This document shows positions 8,013-16,477 of a stretch of DNA of 44,807 nt, piece after piece. Position 1 is the first letter of the stretch, and the number at the start of each line of letters is the position of its first letter. Position numbers and translations under genes: made by a program. The DNA lies in assembly GCA_012026885.1 (NCBI GenBank), contig VEPL01000013.1:6250-51056 (forward strand), given 5' to 3'. The stretch is from Betaproteobacteria bacterium. GTDB taxonomy: Bacteria; Pseudomonadota; Gammaproteobacteria; Burkholderiales; Rhodocyclaceae. The notes beneath the pieces were generated by a model. That model was given only the letters and a program-made list of their open reading frames with translations. It had not been told where the DNA came from and ran no database searches.

Positions 8013-8641
8013 GCTGTCTTGCCCCTGAAGGCACACAGGTCAGCGACGACGCACTTCGCGCACTCCGGCTTGCGCGCCTTGCAGACATAGCGCCCATGCA
8101 GGATCAACCAGTGATGGGCATCCTTTGCATAGTGCGCCGGGGTCACCTTGAGCAGCTTCTGCTCGACGGCCAGCGGCGTCTTGCCGGGCGCCAGGCCGGT
8201 GCGGTTGCCGACGCGGAAGATATGCGTGTCCACAGCGATGGTCGGGTGGCCGAAAGCGGTATTGAGCACGACGTTCGCCGTCTTGCGCCCGACGCCGGGC
8301 AGGGCTTCGAGGGCGGCACGGTCTTCCGGCACCACGCCGCCATGCTGCTCGACCAGGATGCGGCAGGTGGCCATGACGTTCCGGGCCTTGGTCCGGTAGA
8401 GGCCGATGGTCTTGATGAAACCGGCAAGCCCTTCCTCGCCGAGGGCAATGATCGCCTCGGGTGTCGGGGCGACCGGGAACAGCTTCGCCGTCGCCTTGTT
8501 CACGCCGACGTCGGTGGCCTGGGCCGAGAGAATGACCGCGACCAGCAGCTGGAACGGCGAGGCATAGTCGAGCTCGGTCGCCGGTGCAGGGTTGGCTGCG
8601 GCGAGGCGGGCGTAGAACTCGACGATGTCGGCTTTTTTCAT
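8009..8641 (-). CDS. nth: Endonuclease III
   Basis: DNA glycosylase/AP lyase of base excision repair, which removes oxidised pyrimidines. The 210-residue length equals the family norm. The helix-hairpin-helix motif LPGVGRKTANVVLN includes the catalytic Lys position, the catalytic Asp is in VDTHIFRV, and the C-terminal [4Fe-4S] loop has the canonical C-x6-C-x2-C-x5-C spacing (CKARKPECAKCVVADLC). In many gammaproteobacteria nth directly follows the rnf/rsx operon. Here it lies in the same direction but is separated from rnfE by an RlmN-like gene and an M20 amidohydrolase. It starts 10 bases after the M20 stop and overlaps the FIST gene by 4 bases. Confidence 0.97.
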   Translation of the reverse strand: MKKADIVEFYARLAAANPAPATELDYASPFQLLVAVILSAQATDVGVNKATAKLFPVAPTPEAIIALGEEGLAGFIKTIGLYRTKARNVMATCRILVEQHGGVVPEDRAALEALPGVGRKTANVVLNTAFGHPTIAVDTHIFRVGNRTGLAPGKTPLAVEQKLLKVTPAHYAKDAHHWLILHGRYVCKARKPECAKCVVADLCAFRGKTA

Positions 8642-8651
8642 TGATGCGGGC

Positions 8652-10043
8652 TCAGGGGCGCTTTGCCAGTACGCTCATCACGGCCACGGTATTGACCTTG
8701 GCGCCGACCGGGATGGCCGCGAGATCGACAAAGAAATCGGGATTGTGGTTGGCATAGGGAAACGGCCTGCCCGCCGCTCTGGCCTTGGTGTACATTTCTG
8801 GCGGCGCGACGCCGATCAGAATGAAAGCGTACGGCGTATTCAGCGACTGGAAGGCTTCCTGAAAATCCTCGGAACCCATTACCGACGGAAATTCATCCAG
8901 CACCTTGTCCTTGCCGAGCGCGACCCGGAGCGAAGGGTTTATGCGCGTCATCAGCAGGTTATCGTTGACCAGCGGCCCGGCGGTTCCCTTCATCAGCCGT
9001 GTCGGCATGCGCGCCTTGCTGACCGCGGCGGCGATGGCCACCCCGTCATTGATTTCGTCGATACGCCTGAGCATCTGCGCGCGGACTTCCGGGCTAAACC
9101 AGCGCAGGTTGACTTTCAGGGTGGCGGTTTCGGGAATCACATTGTTGTCGCGCCCGGCCACGATCGAGCCGACCGACAGCACGGCGGCGGCCTGCGGGTC
9201 GATGTTGCGGCTGACGATGGTCTGGTAGGAGAGTACCGCTTGCGCCGCCATGACCACCGGGTCGATGGTCATCTGCGGTGTCGATCCGTGCCCGCCAACG
9301 CCGTTGAAGGTGATGTCGAGCTGATCAGTGCCCGCCATCCGCACGCCGGGCGCGCTGACGATCGTGCCGACCGGTCCGGGAAAGGTGTGCGCGCCGAAGG
9401 CGTAGTCGGGTTTCGGGAAACCACGCTGCCAGAGCTTGTCGTCGACCATGGCCTGGGCACCCAGGCCGACCTCCTCGGCCGGTTGGGCGTAAACCACCAG
9501 CGTGCCCGACCACTCGGATTTCAGCTCGGCCATAATCTTGGCGAGGCCCAGCAACCAGGTTACGTGGGCATCGTGTCCGCAGGCATGCATCACATCGATT
9601 TCGCTGCCGTCGGCGAGACGTTGTTTCGCGGTTGCCGCCCAAGGCAGACCGGTCGCTTCGCGCACCGAATTGGAGTCCATGTCGGCGCGGAACCAGACGG
9701 TGGGGCCAGGACCATTCTCGAGCACGCCGACGACGCCGGTGCGTCCGATCTCCCCGGTTACCTTGAAGCCGATTTCTTTCAGGTTGCGGGCGACGATGGC
9801 AGCCGTGCGCCGCTCGGTGAAGGCGATCTCCGGGTGCTGGTGGATGTCCTTGAAGATTGCGGTCAGGCGGGAATTGTCCGCCTCGACCAGGCGGTTGATC
9901 CGGTCGATCAGGGCGCTTGGGATAGCCGTCGGCACTGGTGTCGAAGCGGCAGTGCCGTCAGCCAGGATCGCCGCCGGCACTGACAGCACAGCCAGTGCGA
10001 GTATTTGCGAAAGAATGAATTTGCGGACGCCGAAATTATTCAA
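8652..10043 (-). CDS. Secreted M20-family amidohydrolase/peptidase
   Basis: Zinc hydrolase of the M20D amidohydrolase group (hippurate / N-acyl-amino acid type), 463 residues, which would release an amino acid from an acyl or amide conjugate. Metal and catalytic motifs are present: HQHPEIAFTE, MHACGHDAH, PAEEVGLGA and a late VMGSEDFQ. I favour a TTG start at 10043 because AGGA lies 7 bases before it and the product then begins with a textbook signal peptide (MNNFGVRKFILSQ, hydrophobic core, cleavage near ILA-DGT), so it should be periplasmic. A longer TTG start at 10100 has no ribosome binding site. Base composition looks less GC-rich than its neighbours, and it interrupts the usual rnf-nth linkage. 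Confidence 0.88.
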   Translation of the reverse strand: MNNFGVRKFILSQILALAVLSVPAAILADGTAASTPVPTAIPSALIDRINRLVEADNSRLTAIFKDIHQHPEIAFTERRTAAIVARNLKEIGFKVTGEIGRTGVVGVLENGPGPTVWFRADMDSNSVREATGLPWAATAKQRLADGSEIDVMHACGHDAHVTWLLGLAKIMAELKSEWSGTLVVYAQPAEEVGLGAQAMVDDKLWQRGFPKPDYAFGAHTFPGPVGTIVSAPGVRMAGTDQLDITFNGVGGHGSTPQMTIDPVVMAAQAVLSYQTIVSRNIDPQAAAVLSVGSIVAGRDNNVIPETATLKVNLRWFSPEVRAQMLRRIDEINDGVAIAAAVSKARMPTRLMKGTAGPLVNDNLLMTRINPSLRVALGKDKVLDEFPSVMGSEDFQEAFQSLNTPYAFILIGVAPPEMYTKARAAGRPFPYANHNPDFFVDLAAIPVGAKVNTVAVMSVLAKRP

Positions 10044-10077
10044 GGTGTTTTCCTGTAGCGGTTCTCGAAGCCTGATG

Positions 10078-10086
10078 AATATATCA
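10078..10086 (-). promoter_or_regulatory. Extended -10 promoter candidate for the M20 gene
   Basis: Read on the minus strand, the sequence is TGATATATT, an extended -10 (TGn followed by TATATT). It lies about 35 bases before the favoured TTG start and just after the end of the RlmN-like gene. No well-spaced -35 is visible, as expected for an extended -10 promoter. It suggests the M20-nth-FIST run can be transcribed independently of rnf. Confidence 0.4.
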
Positions 10087-10096
10087 ACAAGCGTCG

Positions 10097-11164
10097 TCAA
10101 CGGGATGCCGGGAGCGATGCGATTGGGATGTTTCGGGGATGCGGAGGTCTTTTAACGGATTCCGGCTGCGTCCGCGCCCGCAGTTGACCGCAGCCACCGT
10201 CGACGTCCTGGCCGGCCGAGTTGCGCACCCGGGTCAGGATGCGGCGCCGGTTGAGTCCTTCCGCCAGCGCGGTGACGCGTTCCGGGTCGGGGCGGCGGAA
10301 ATCGTCGCCCTCGATGGGGTTGTACGGGATCAGGTTCATCATCGCGTACTTGCCGGTCAGCAGCCGGACGATGCCGTCCATTTCGGCGTCGCTGTCGTTC
10401 ACGCCGGCGAGCAGGGTCCATTGGTACTGGATCGGATGGCCGACGGTGCGCGCATAGCGCTCGCCGAGTTCGACCAGTTCGGCCGGGTCGATGCGCGGTG
10501 CCCGCGGCAGCAGGTGGGCGCGCAGTTCGGGGTCGGTGGTGTGCAAGGACAGCGCGAGCGCCGGCTTGACCGTCCGTTGCGGCAGGCGCTCGAAGATGCG
10601 TGGGTCGCCGACTGTCGAGAATACGAGGTTCTTGTGGCCGATGCCGCCGGCGGTGCCGAGCAGGTCGATGGCCTCGAGGACGTTGTCGAGATTGTGCGCC
10701 GGCTCGCCCATGCCCATGAAGACGACTCGCCTGACCGGCCGGCGCGAGCGGGCGAGGACGACCTGGGCGACGATCTCGGCGCTGCCGAGCTGGCGCAGCA
10801 GGCCGGAGCGCCCGGTCATGCAGAAGCGGCAGGCGACCGCGCAGCCGACCTGGGTCGAGACGCAGACGCCATCGCGCGGCAGCAGCACGCTCTCGACGGT
10901 CTGGCCGTCGGCCAGTTCGACGAGCAATCGCTCCGAGCCGTCGGCGCCGGGATGGATGGAGCGCAGGCGGGCGAGTTCGTCGAGGCGCGCTGTCAGCGCC
11001 GGCAGGGCGTCGCGCAAGGCGAGCGGGAGGAAATGTTCGGCCGGCTTGTGGCGCGGGCCGTCCGCGAGCGGTCGGGCATGGGTCCACGCGCGCAGGACGC
11101 GGTCCTCGTGGCAGGGGCGGGCGCCCAGCCCGCGCAGGAGGCTGCGCAAATCGTGGACGAGCAT
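10097..11164 (-). CDS. RlmN/Cfr-like radical SAM RNA methyltransferase (paralogue)
   Basis: 355-residue radical SAM protein of the RlmN/Cfr group. The iron-sulfur ligands are CAVACRFC (C-x3-C-x2-C), followed by VFMGMGEPAHN, LALSLHTTDP and a C-terminal CGQL whose cysteine matches the second catalytic Cys of RlmN. RlmN makes 2-methyladenosine in 23S rRNA and some tRNAs. This protein is shorter at the N-terminus and its terminal region (MLVHDLRSLLRGLG) differs from normal RlmN, so it is probably a paralogue with a different RNA target. It starts 13 bases after rnfE, which implies cotranscription with the Rnf complex. About 25 residues after CGQL look unconserved. Confidence 0.88.
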   Translation of the reverse strand: MLVHDLRSLLRGLGARPCHEDRVLRAWTHARPLADGPRHKPAEHFLPLALRDALPALTARLDELARLRSIHPGADGSERLLVELADGQTVESVLLPRDGVCVSTQVGCAVACRFCMTGRSGLLRQLGSAEIVAQVVLARSRRPVRRVVFMGMGEPAHNLDNVLEAIDLLGTAGGIGHKNLVFSTVGDPRIFERLPQRTVKPALALSLHTTDPELRAHLLPRAPRIDPAELVELGERYARTVGHPIQYQWTLLAGVNDSDAEMDGIVRLLTGKYAMMNLIPYNPIEGDDFRRPDPERVTALAEGLNRRRILTRVRNSAGQDVDGGCGQLRARTQPESVKRPPHPRNIPIASLPASR

Positions 11165-11177
11165 GGGTTGCTGCCGT

Positions 11178-11867
11178 TCAGCTGCAGCCGGCGGCGGTCA
11201 CCGGTGCCGGCGGCTGGCGCGCGGCGCGCGCAGCGGCACGGGCATCGAGCCAGTTCTTCCAGGCGATCATGCAGCCGAGCAGGATGAAGGCGCCGGGCGG
11301 CAGCAGGGCGAGCAGGAAGCCGGGGTAGTTCTCCGGCAGCAGCTGGATGGGCGACAGGTTCGGGAAGACCATGTCGATGCCGCCGAACAGCGTGCCGCCG
11401 CCGATCAGTTCGCGCAGGGCCCCGAGCAGGGCCAGGGTCCACAACATGCCGACGCCCATGAAGACGCCGTCGAAGGTGGATTGCAGCGGCGGATTCTTGG
11501 CGGCGAAGGCCTCGACGCGGGCGAGCACGATGCAGTTGGTGACGATCAGCGGGATGAAGATGCCGAGCACCAGGTAGAGTTCGTGCAGGTTGGCGTTGAA
11601 CAGCAGGTCGACGACGGTGACCAGTGCGGCGACGATGAGGATGAAGACCGGGATGCGGATCTCGTGCGGGATGAGGTTGCGCAGCGAGGCGACGGCCACG
11701 TTGGCCAGCGCCATGACCAGGATGGTGGCGAGCGACAGCATGATGCCGTTGACCGCGTTGGTCGTCACGGCGAGCAGCGGACAGAGGCCGAGCACCTGGG
11801 CGAGCGAGGTGTTCTGCTTCCAGATGCCGTTGTGGGCGATGGTGCGGAAATCGTCACGGGTCATCAT
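11178..11867 (-). CDS. rnfE: Electron transport complex subunit RnfE/RsxE
   Basis: Integral membrane subunit of the Rnf complex (Rsx in E. coli), which couples ferredoxin/NADH electron transfer to ion movement, or reduces SoxR. The 229-residue product has six predicted membrane segments and the family signature NGIWKQNTSLAQVLGLCPLLAVT, including the conserved cysteine, plus PLIVTNCIVLARVEAFA with a second conserved cysteine. It is homologous to RnfA with opposite topology. The ATG at 11867 overlaps the rnfG stop; the next codon is also ATG (11864), so either could be used. It is the last rnf gene and is followed closely by the RlmN-like gene. Confidence 0.96.
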   Translation of the reverse strand: MMTRDDFRTIAHNGIWKQNTSLAQVLGLCPLLAVTTNAVNGIMLSLATILVMALANVAVASLRNLIPHEIRIPVFILIVAALVTVVDLLFNANLHELYLVLGIFIPLIVTNCIVLARVEAFAAKNPPLQSTFDGVFMGVGMLWTLALLGALRELIGGGTLFGGIDMVFPNLSPIQLLPENYPGFLLALLPPGAFILLGCMIAWKNWLDARAAARAARQPPAPVTAAGCS

Positions 11868-12529
11868 TGCTTGGCTCCGTTGGCGAAGAGGCGGTCGCGG
11901 TTGGCATCCGCCCATTTCGCTGCCTTGTGGACGGCCTTGGCGACGGCGCGCGGGGTGACCGTCGCGCCGGCGCGGTAGTCGATGCGGCCGCCGTCCTTCT
12001 TCACCTTCCATTCGCGGTCGGGGATGGCGGAAGCGGAGAGGCCGGCGAACTGGCCGATCCACGGACTGGCCTTGTTCTTGTCCTTCTTCGGCTCGATGTA
12101 GTCGCCGAGGCCCGGGGTTTCCTTGTGCTGGGTCACGCGCACGCCAGCGATGGTACCGTCGGCGCGCACGGCCAGGATCAGCCGGATCTTGCCGGAATAG
12201 CCGTCGGGGGCGATCGCTTCGAAGACCAGTGCCGCCGGCAGGCCGCCCTTGCGCGCGATGTACGCGGTCGACGCGTCGGCGAGGCCCAGGTCCGCGGTCG
12301 GCGGCAGCGTCAGCGCATCCTTGAGCAGCGCGTTGTCGTATTCGCTGCGCGGAAGCACCTCGTCGACCAGCTTCATCTTCTCTTCCTCGGCGGAGGCCTC
12401 GATCGCCGGCCGGGTCCACAGGTAGGCGGCGGACAGGAAGCCGGTGAAGATGATCACGAAGACGAAGAGGGTCGCCGCCGTGCGCAGCGCCATGCCGGTT
12501 GCCGAGAATGCCTTGGGCGCGACGCTCAC
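11864..12529 (-). CDS. rnfG: Electron transport complex subunit RnfG/RsxG
   Basis: Flavoprotein subunit of Rnf, 221 residues, anchored by one N-terminal membrane segment (about residues 15-37) with the remainder in the periplasm. The covalent FMN attachment motif is visible as DYRAGAT (184-190), with Thr190 as the expected flavinylated residue, a target of ApbE. HKETPGLGD is the usual conserved loop. I place the start at the GTG at 12529 because it overlaps the rnfD stop (GTGA) and begins right before the membrane segment; longer in-frame extensions are shadow sequence of rnfD. Confidence 0.95.
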   Translation of the reverse strand: MSVAPKAFSATGMALRTAATLFVFVIIFTGFLSAAYLWTRPAIEASAEEEKMKLVDEVLPRSEYDNALLKDALTLPPTADLGLADASTAYIARKGGLPAALVFEAIAPDGYSGKIRLILAVRADGTIAGVRVTQHKETPGLGDYIEPKKDKNKASPWIGQFAGLSASAIPDREWKVKKDGGRIDYRAGATVTPRAVAKAVHKAAKWADANRDRLFANGAKQ

Positions 12530-13542
12530 GGCTTGTCCTTCATGCCGAAGATCCGCGGCTGCGTCAGCAGGTCGATCAGTGGCACGCACAGGTTCATCAA
12601 CAGCACAGCGAAGGCGACGCCGTCCGGATAGCCGCCGAAGACGCGGATCAGGTAGGCGAGCAGGCCGGCACCGGCGCCGAAGATCAGCTTGCCGCGCGGC
12701 GTCGTGCTGCCCGAAACGGGATCGGTGGCGATGAAGAAGGCGCCGAGCATGGCGCCGCCGGAAAAGAGGTGGAACAGTGGGCTGGCGAAGTGGGCCGGGT
12801 TGTAGACCCAGAGCGCGCCGGAAATCGCGGCGAGGGCGGCGGCGAAGGCGACCGGCACATGCCACGAGATGACCTTGCGCTGCCATAGCCAGAGTCCGCC
12901 GACGAGGTAGCCGGCAGCGACCCACTCCCAGCCGCGGCCGGCGAAGTTGCCGAAGATGTCCTGGTTGGCCAGCAAGTGGGCGACGTCGACACTGGATTCG
13001 TCGAGCTTGAGCGCGGTCTTCAGGGCATCGAGCGGGGTTGCGCCGGTCAGCGCATCGAGTCGCGGCGCGAGGCCGAGGATGATGTCGAGCTGCTCACGAA
13101 GCGGCACCTGCAGCCCGACGCTCGGCCACTGCGACATCAGCGCCGGGAAGGAGACGATACAGACTGCGAAGGCGACCATCGCCGGGTTGAACGGATTCTG
13201 GCCGAGGCCGCCGTAGAGGTGCTTGGCGACGACGATGGCGAAGACGGTGCCGGTTACGACCAGCCACCAGGGCGCCAGCGGCGGGAAGGTCAGGGCGATC
13301 AGCCAGGCGGTGACGAGCGCCGAGCCGTCGGAGAGGAACAGCGCCAGCGGCTTGCCGCGCACCTTGAGCATGGCGGCCTCGGCAACCAGCGCAGCGAGCG
13401 AAGCGATGGCGAGCTGGACCAGGATGGCCGGGCCGACCAGCCAGGCGTAGGCGGCGATGCCCGGCACGAGGGCGAGGCAGACCTGGGTCATCACCCGGCT
13501 GACGCTGGCGTCCTTGAGCAGGAAAGGGGCGGGGGCGAACAT
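12526..13542 (-). CDS. rnfD: Electron transport complex subunit RnfD/RsxD
   Basis: Integral membrane flavoprotein subunit of Rnf, 338 residues, with eight to ten predicted membrane segments. The covalent FMN site is DALTGAT, with Thr169 as the expected attachment residue. LYGGLGQNPFNPAMV and ATDPVSGSTTPRGK are family signatures. The start lies 3 bases after the rnfC stop and the stop overlaps rnfG, consistent with a single polycistronic message. Confidence 0.97.
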   Translation of the reverse strand: MFAPAPFLLKDASVSRVMTQVCLALVPGIAAYAWLVGPAILVQLAIASLAALVAEAAMLKVRGKPLALFLSDGSALVTAWLIALTFPPLAPWWLVVTGTVFAIVVAKHLYGGLGQNPFNPAMVAFAVCIVSFPALMSQWPSVGLQVPLREQLDIILGLAPRLDALTGATPLDALKTALKLDESSVDVAHLLANQDIFGNFAGRGWEWVAAGYLVGGLWLWQRKVISWHVPVAFAAALAAISGALWVYNPAHFASPLFHLFSGGAMLGAFFIATDPVSGSTTPRGKLIFGAGAGLLAYLIRVFGGYPDGVAFAVLLMNLCVPLIDLLTQPRIFGMKDKP

Positions 13543-13545
13543 CGG

Positions 13546-15258
13546 TCAGTCGGCTTTCTTTTCCGCGGCAGCCGGCGGCGCATCGGCGATGCCGGCTGCC
13601 TCGCGGCGGGCATCGATGGCAGCCATCTCGCGTTCCTGTTCGTGGGTCACGGCATCCATGTTCTTCGGCTGGGCTGCCTCGCGCTGGGCCTTGGCACGGG
13701 CCATGGCGGCGGCGACGGCGGCCTTTTTCGGGTCTTCGGCGGCGCCGACCGCAACAGGGGCCTCAGTCGCGGGGGCAGCATCGCCGGCGGCTGCGGCAGC
13801 GGCCGCCTCGGCGGCCTTCTTCGCGGCCTGAGCGGCGGCGGCCTTGGCCAGTTTCTCGGCTTTCTCGGCCTTCTCGCGATCCTCGCGGAACTGCTTGAAC
13901 TCGAAGCGATCCTTGGCGCCGTCGGCGGCGTTCTTCTCGCGCTCGCGCGCCCAGATCTCGCTCTTGGCGAAGCGGAAATACTGGACCAGCGGAATGCGCG
14001 ACGGACAGACGTAGGAGCAGCAGCCGCACTCGATGCAGTCGAAGATGGCGTACTCCTGCGTCTTGCCGAAGTTCTTCGCGCGCGCGAACCAGTACATCTC
14101 GAAAGGCTGCAGTTCGTGCGGGCAGGCCTCGGCACAGGAACCGCAGCGGATGCACGGCATTTCCGGCGCCTTGGGCGGGAACAGGCGGTCGTTATGGGCG
14201 ATCAGGCAGTTGGTCGCCTTGACCACCGGGACATGGATGTCCGGCACCAGGAAGCCCATCATCGGCCCGCCCATGATGATGCCGTCGGTGTCGGGATGGG
14301 GTGTCGCCAGCTTGAGCAACTCGTCCATTGGCGTACCGATCAGGACTTCGTAGTTGCGCGGCTCGTGGACGTTGCCGGTGACGGTGACCAGACGCGAGAC
14401 GACCGGCTCGCCGTGGGCAATGGCGCGCCACGCGGTATAGGCGGTGGCGACGTTGAAGCACTGCACGCCGAGGTCGGTCGAGCGCTTGGCGGCCGGCACT
14501 TCCTTGCCGGTGAGGACGCGGATCAACTGCTTGGCGCCGCCGGCCGGGTAGAGCGTCGGCACCTGGATCACGAAAAACGGCTCGCCCAGCGCGTCGACCG
14601 CGGCACGCATGGCGGCGGCGGCTTCCGGCTTGTTGTCCTCGATGCCGATCAGGACCTTATTCGGTTGCAGCAGGTCGCGGAAGATGGCGATGCCGCGCAC
14701 CACTTCCTCGGCTCGCTCGCGCATGAGCAGGTCGTCGCAGGTGATGAAAGGCTCGCACTCGGCGCCGTTGATGACCAACTCTTCCATCGGCACCGTCTTG
14801 GAGGGGTTCAGCTTGCCGTGGGTCGGGAACACTGCACCGCCGAGCCCGACGACGCCCGCCTGCTGCAGGCGTTCGCGCACTTCCTCGGGGGGCAGCAACC
14901 GGTAGTCGACGGGTTGGCGCTCGATCCATTCGTCCTTGCCGTCGGGCTCGATGACGACGCAGAGGGCATCGAGCCCCGACGGGTGCGGCTGCACGTGCAT
15001 GGCGATTTCGCGCACGGTGCCCGAGGTCGGCGCATGGACGGCGGCCGAGATCCAGCCGTCGGCCTCGCCGATCAGCTGGCCCTTGAGGACCCGGTCACCG
15101 GCCGCGACGACGGGCTTCGGTGTGCCGCCGATGCTCTGGTGAAGTGGCACGACGAGGCGCGAGGGCAGCGGCGCCGGGGCGATCGGCCTGCCGGTCGATT
15201 CGGCCTTGTGCGTCGGCGGCTTGACGCCGCCCTTGAACCTGAACAGGGAAGCGAGCAT
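13546..15258 (-). CDS. rnfC: Electron transport complex subunit RnfC/RsxC
   Basis: Peripheral cytoplasmic subunit of Rnf that carries the NADH/FMN site and two [4Fe-4S] clusters, 570 residues. Visible motifs are the FMN/NADH loop GVVGLGGAVFPTHGK (about 136-149) and the cluster motifs CIRCGSCAEACP (369-380) and CIECGCCSYVCP (408-419). From about residue 455 the protein becomes a highly charged Ala/Lys/Glu-rich tail of over 100 residues, as in the long RsxC proteins of gammaproteobacteria; it is probably a coiled coil. The ATG at 15258 shares one base with the rnfB stop (TGATG). Confidence 0.97.
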   Translation of the reverse strand: MLASLFRFKGGVKPPTHKAESTGRPIAPAPLPSRLVVPLHQSIGGTPKPVVAAGDRVLKGQLIGEADGWISAAVHAPTSGTVREIAMHVQPHPSGLDALCVVIEPDGKDEWIERQPVDYRLLPPEEVRERLQQAGVVGLGGAVFPTHGKLNPSKTVPMEELVINGAECEPFITCDDLLMRERAEEVVRGIAIFRDLLQPNKVLIGIEDNKPEAAAAMRAAVDALGEPFFVIQVPTLYPAGGAKQLIRVLTGKEVPAAKRSTDLGVQCFNVATAYTAWRAIAHGEPVVSRLVTVTGNVHEPRNYEVLIGTPMDELLKLATPHPDTDGIIMGGPMMGFLVPDIHVPVVKATNCLIAHNDRLFPPKAPEMPCIRCGSCAEACPHELQPFEMYWFARAKNFGKTQEYAIFDCIECGCCSYVCPSRIPLVQYFRFAKSEIWAREREKNAADGAKDRFEFKQFREDREKAEKAEKLAKAAAAQAAKKAAEAAAAAAAGDAAPATEAPVAVGAAEDPKKAAVAAAMARAKAQREAAQPKNMDAVTHEQEREMAAIDARREAAGIADAPPAAAEKKAD

Positions 15259-15821
15259 CAGGCGGCATCCCTCAGCGCGGCCGGCTTGATCTCGACGACC
15301 GGGTACTTCCATTTCCAGTTGTCGATGGTCTCGCTGACCGGGGCCATCAGGATGCACTCGACCGGGCAGGGCGGCAGGCACAGTTCGCAGCCCGTGCACA
15401 AGGGCGCGATGATGGTGTGCATCTGCTTGGCCGCGCCGACGATCGCGTCCACCGGGCAGGCCTGTATGCACAGCGTGCAGCCGATGCAGGTCTGCTCGTC
15501 GATGATGGCGACCTGCTTCGGCTTTTCCTCGGCCTCGAGCGGCTTGACTTCGCGCCCGAGCAGGTCGGCCAGGCGCTGCACGCCTTCCATGCCGCCCGGC
15601 GGGCACAGGTTGATGTCGGCCTCGCCCTTGGCGATGGCTTCGGCGTAGGGCTTGCAGCCCGGGTAGCTGCACTGGCCGCACTGCGTCTGCGGCAGGATGG
15701 CCTCGATCTTCTCGACCAGCGGGTCACCCTCGACCTTGAACTTGATCGATGCGTAGCCGAGCGCGGCGCCGAGGACGACGGCACCGAGAGCCATGATCGC
15801 GATGGCGAGCAGGATGTCCAT
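15258..15821 (-). CDS. rnfB: Electron transport complex subunit RnfB/RsxB
   Basis: Ferredoxin-like subunit of Rnf, 187 residues: an N-terminal membrane anchor (about 3-25), a [4Fe-4S] domain with C48, C51, C56 and C73 (CGQCSYPGC then C), and two C-terminal ferredoxin clusters, [12 protein letters not shown] and [12 protein letters not shown]. It passes electrons between RnfC and the membrane flavins. The ATG at 15821 overlaps the rnfA stop (TAATG). The length is normal for the short proteobacterial RnfB. Confidence 0.97.
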   Translation of the reverse strand: MDILLAIAIMALGAVVLGAALGYASIKFKVEGDPLVEKIEAILPQTQCGQCSYPGCKPYAEAIAKGEADINLCPPGGMEGVQRLADLLGREVKPLEAEEKPKQVAIIDEQTCIGCTLCIQACPVDAIVGAAKQMHTIIAPLCTGCELCLPPCPVECILMAPVSETIDNWKWKYPVVEIKPAALRDAA

Positions 15822-16405
15822 TACTGGTACTTGTCGAGGCCGGCGAATCCCATGAAGGCCAGCGCCATCAGGCCGGCGGTGACCATCGCGATGGCGACGC
15901 CGCGGAAATGGACGGGTACCTCGGCACCCTCGACGCGTTCGCGGATGCCGGCGAAGAGGATCAGCACCAGCGAGAAGCCGACTGCGCTACCGGCGCCGAA
16001 AAGCAGCGACTCGACGAAGTTGTTGTTGTTGGCGATGTTGAGCAGCGGCACGCCGAGCACGGCGCAGTTGGTCGTGATCAGCGGCAGGTAGATGCCAAGC
16101 GTCTGCTGCAGGGTCGGCGACGTCTTGGCGATGACCATCTCGGTCAGCTGCACGATGGCCGCGATGGTGACGATGAAGGACAGCGTTCGCAGGTACTCGA
16201 GGCCGAAGGGCATGAGCAGGTAGTGATCGATGATGTAGCTCGCCCCGGTCGCCATGGTCAGCACGAAGGTCGTCGCGGCACCCATGCCGTAGGCCGTTTC
16301 CAGCTTCTTGGAAACGCCCATGAACGGGCACAGGCCGAGGATCTTCACCAGCACGACGTTGTTGACCAGCACCGCGCCGACGAGGATGAAAATGTAGTGG
16401 CTCAT
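15821..16405 (-). CDS. rnfA: Electron transport complex subunit RnfA/RsxA
   Basis: First gene of the rnfABCDGE operon, a 194-residue integral membrane protein with six predicted helices. Family signatures are [22 protein letters not shown], including a conserved cysteine, and [20 protein letters not shown], with the second conserved cysteine; together with RnfE these cysteines are thought to carry a membrane-embedded iron-sulfur cluster. No good ribosome binding site precedes the ATG; the leader just before it is pyrimidine-rich. A well-spaced promoter lies about 25-50 bases upstream. Confidence 0.97.
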   Translation of the reverse strand: MSHYIFILVGAVLVNNVVLVKILGLCPFMGVSKKLETAYGMGAATTFVLTMATGASYIIDHYLLMPFGLEYLRTLSFIVTIAAIVQLTEMVIAKTSPTLQQTLGIYLPLITTNCAVLGVPLLNIANNNNFVESLLFGAGSAVGFSLVLILFAGIRERVEGAEVPVHFRGVAIAMVTAGLMALAFMGFAGLDKYQ

Positions 16406-16429
16406 GGAGGGGAGCGAAAGTGACCGCGC

Positions 16430-16458
16430 ATTATCGGGCTTTGCTGTGGCGCGGACAA
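16430..16458 (-). promoter_or_regulatory. Candidate sigma-70 promoter of the rnf operon
   Basis: On the minus strand TTGTCC (16458-16453) and GATAAT (16435-16430) are separated by exactly 17 bases. The -10 matches five of six and the -35 four of six consensus bases. Transcription would start near 16423, about 18 bases before the rnfA ATG. It lies in the 72-base gap after pyrD, so rnf can be expressed separately from pyrD. Confidence 0.55.
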
Positions 16459-16477
16459 CCGCAATGAAAATAAGGGC

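Noticed and set aside
10043..10100. Longer N-terminus of the M20 protein from the TTG at 10100
   Set aside because: No ribosome binding site, overlaps the candidate extended -10, and would bury the signal peptide; TTG at 10043 has AGGA at good spacing.
12976..15648. An 890-codon open frame on the plus strand opposite rnfC and rnfD
   Set aside because: Antisense shadow of strongly supported Rnf genes; the product is a composition-biased Gly/Arg/Asp/Leu sequence without motifs.
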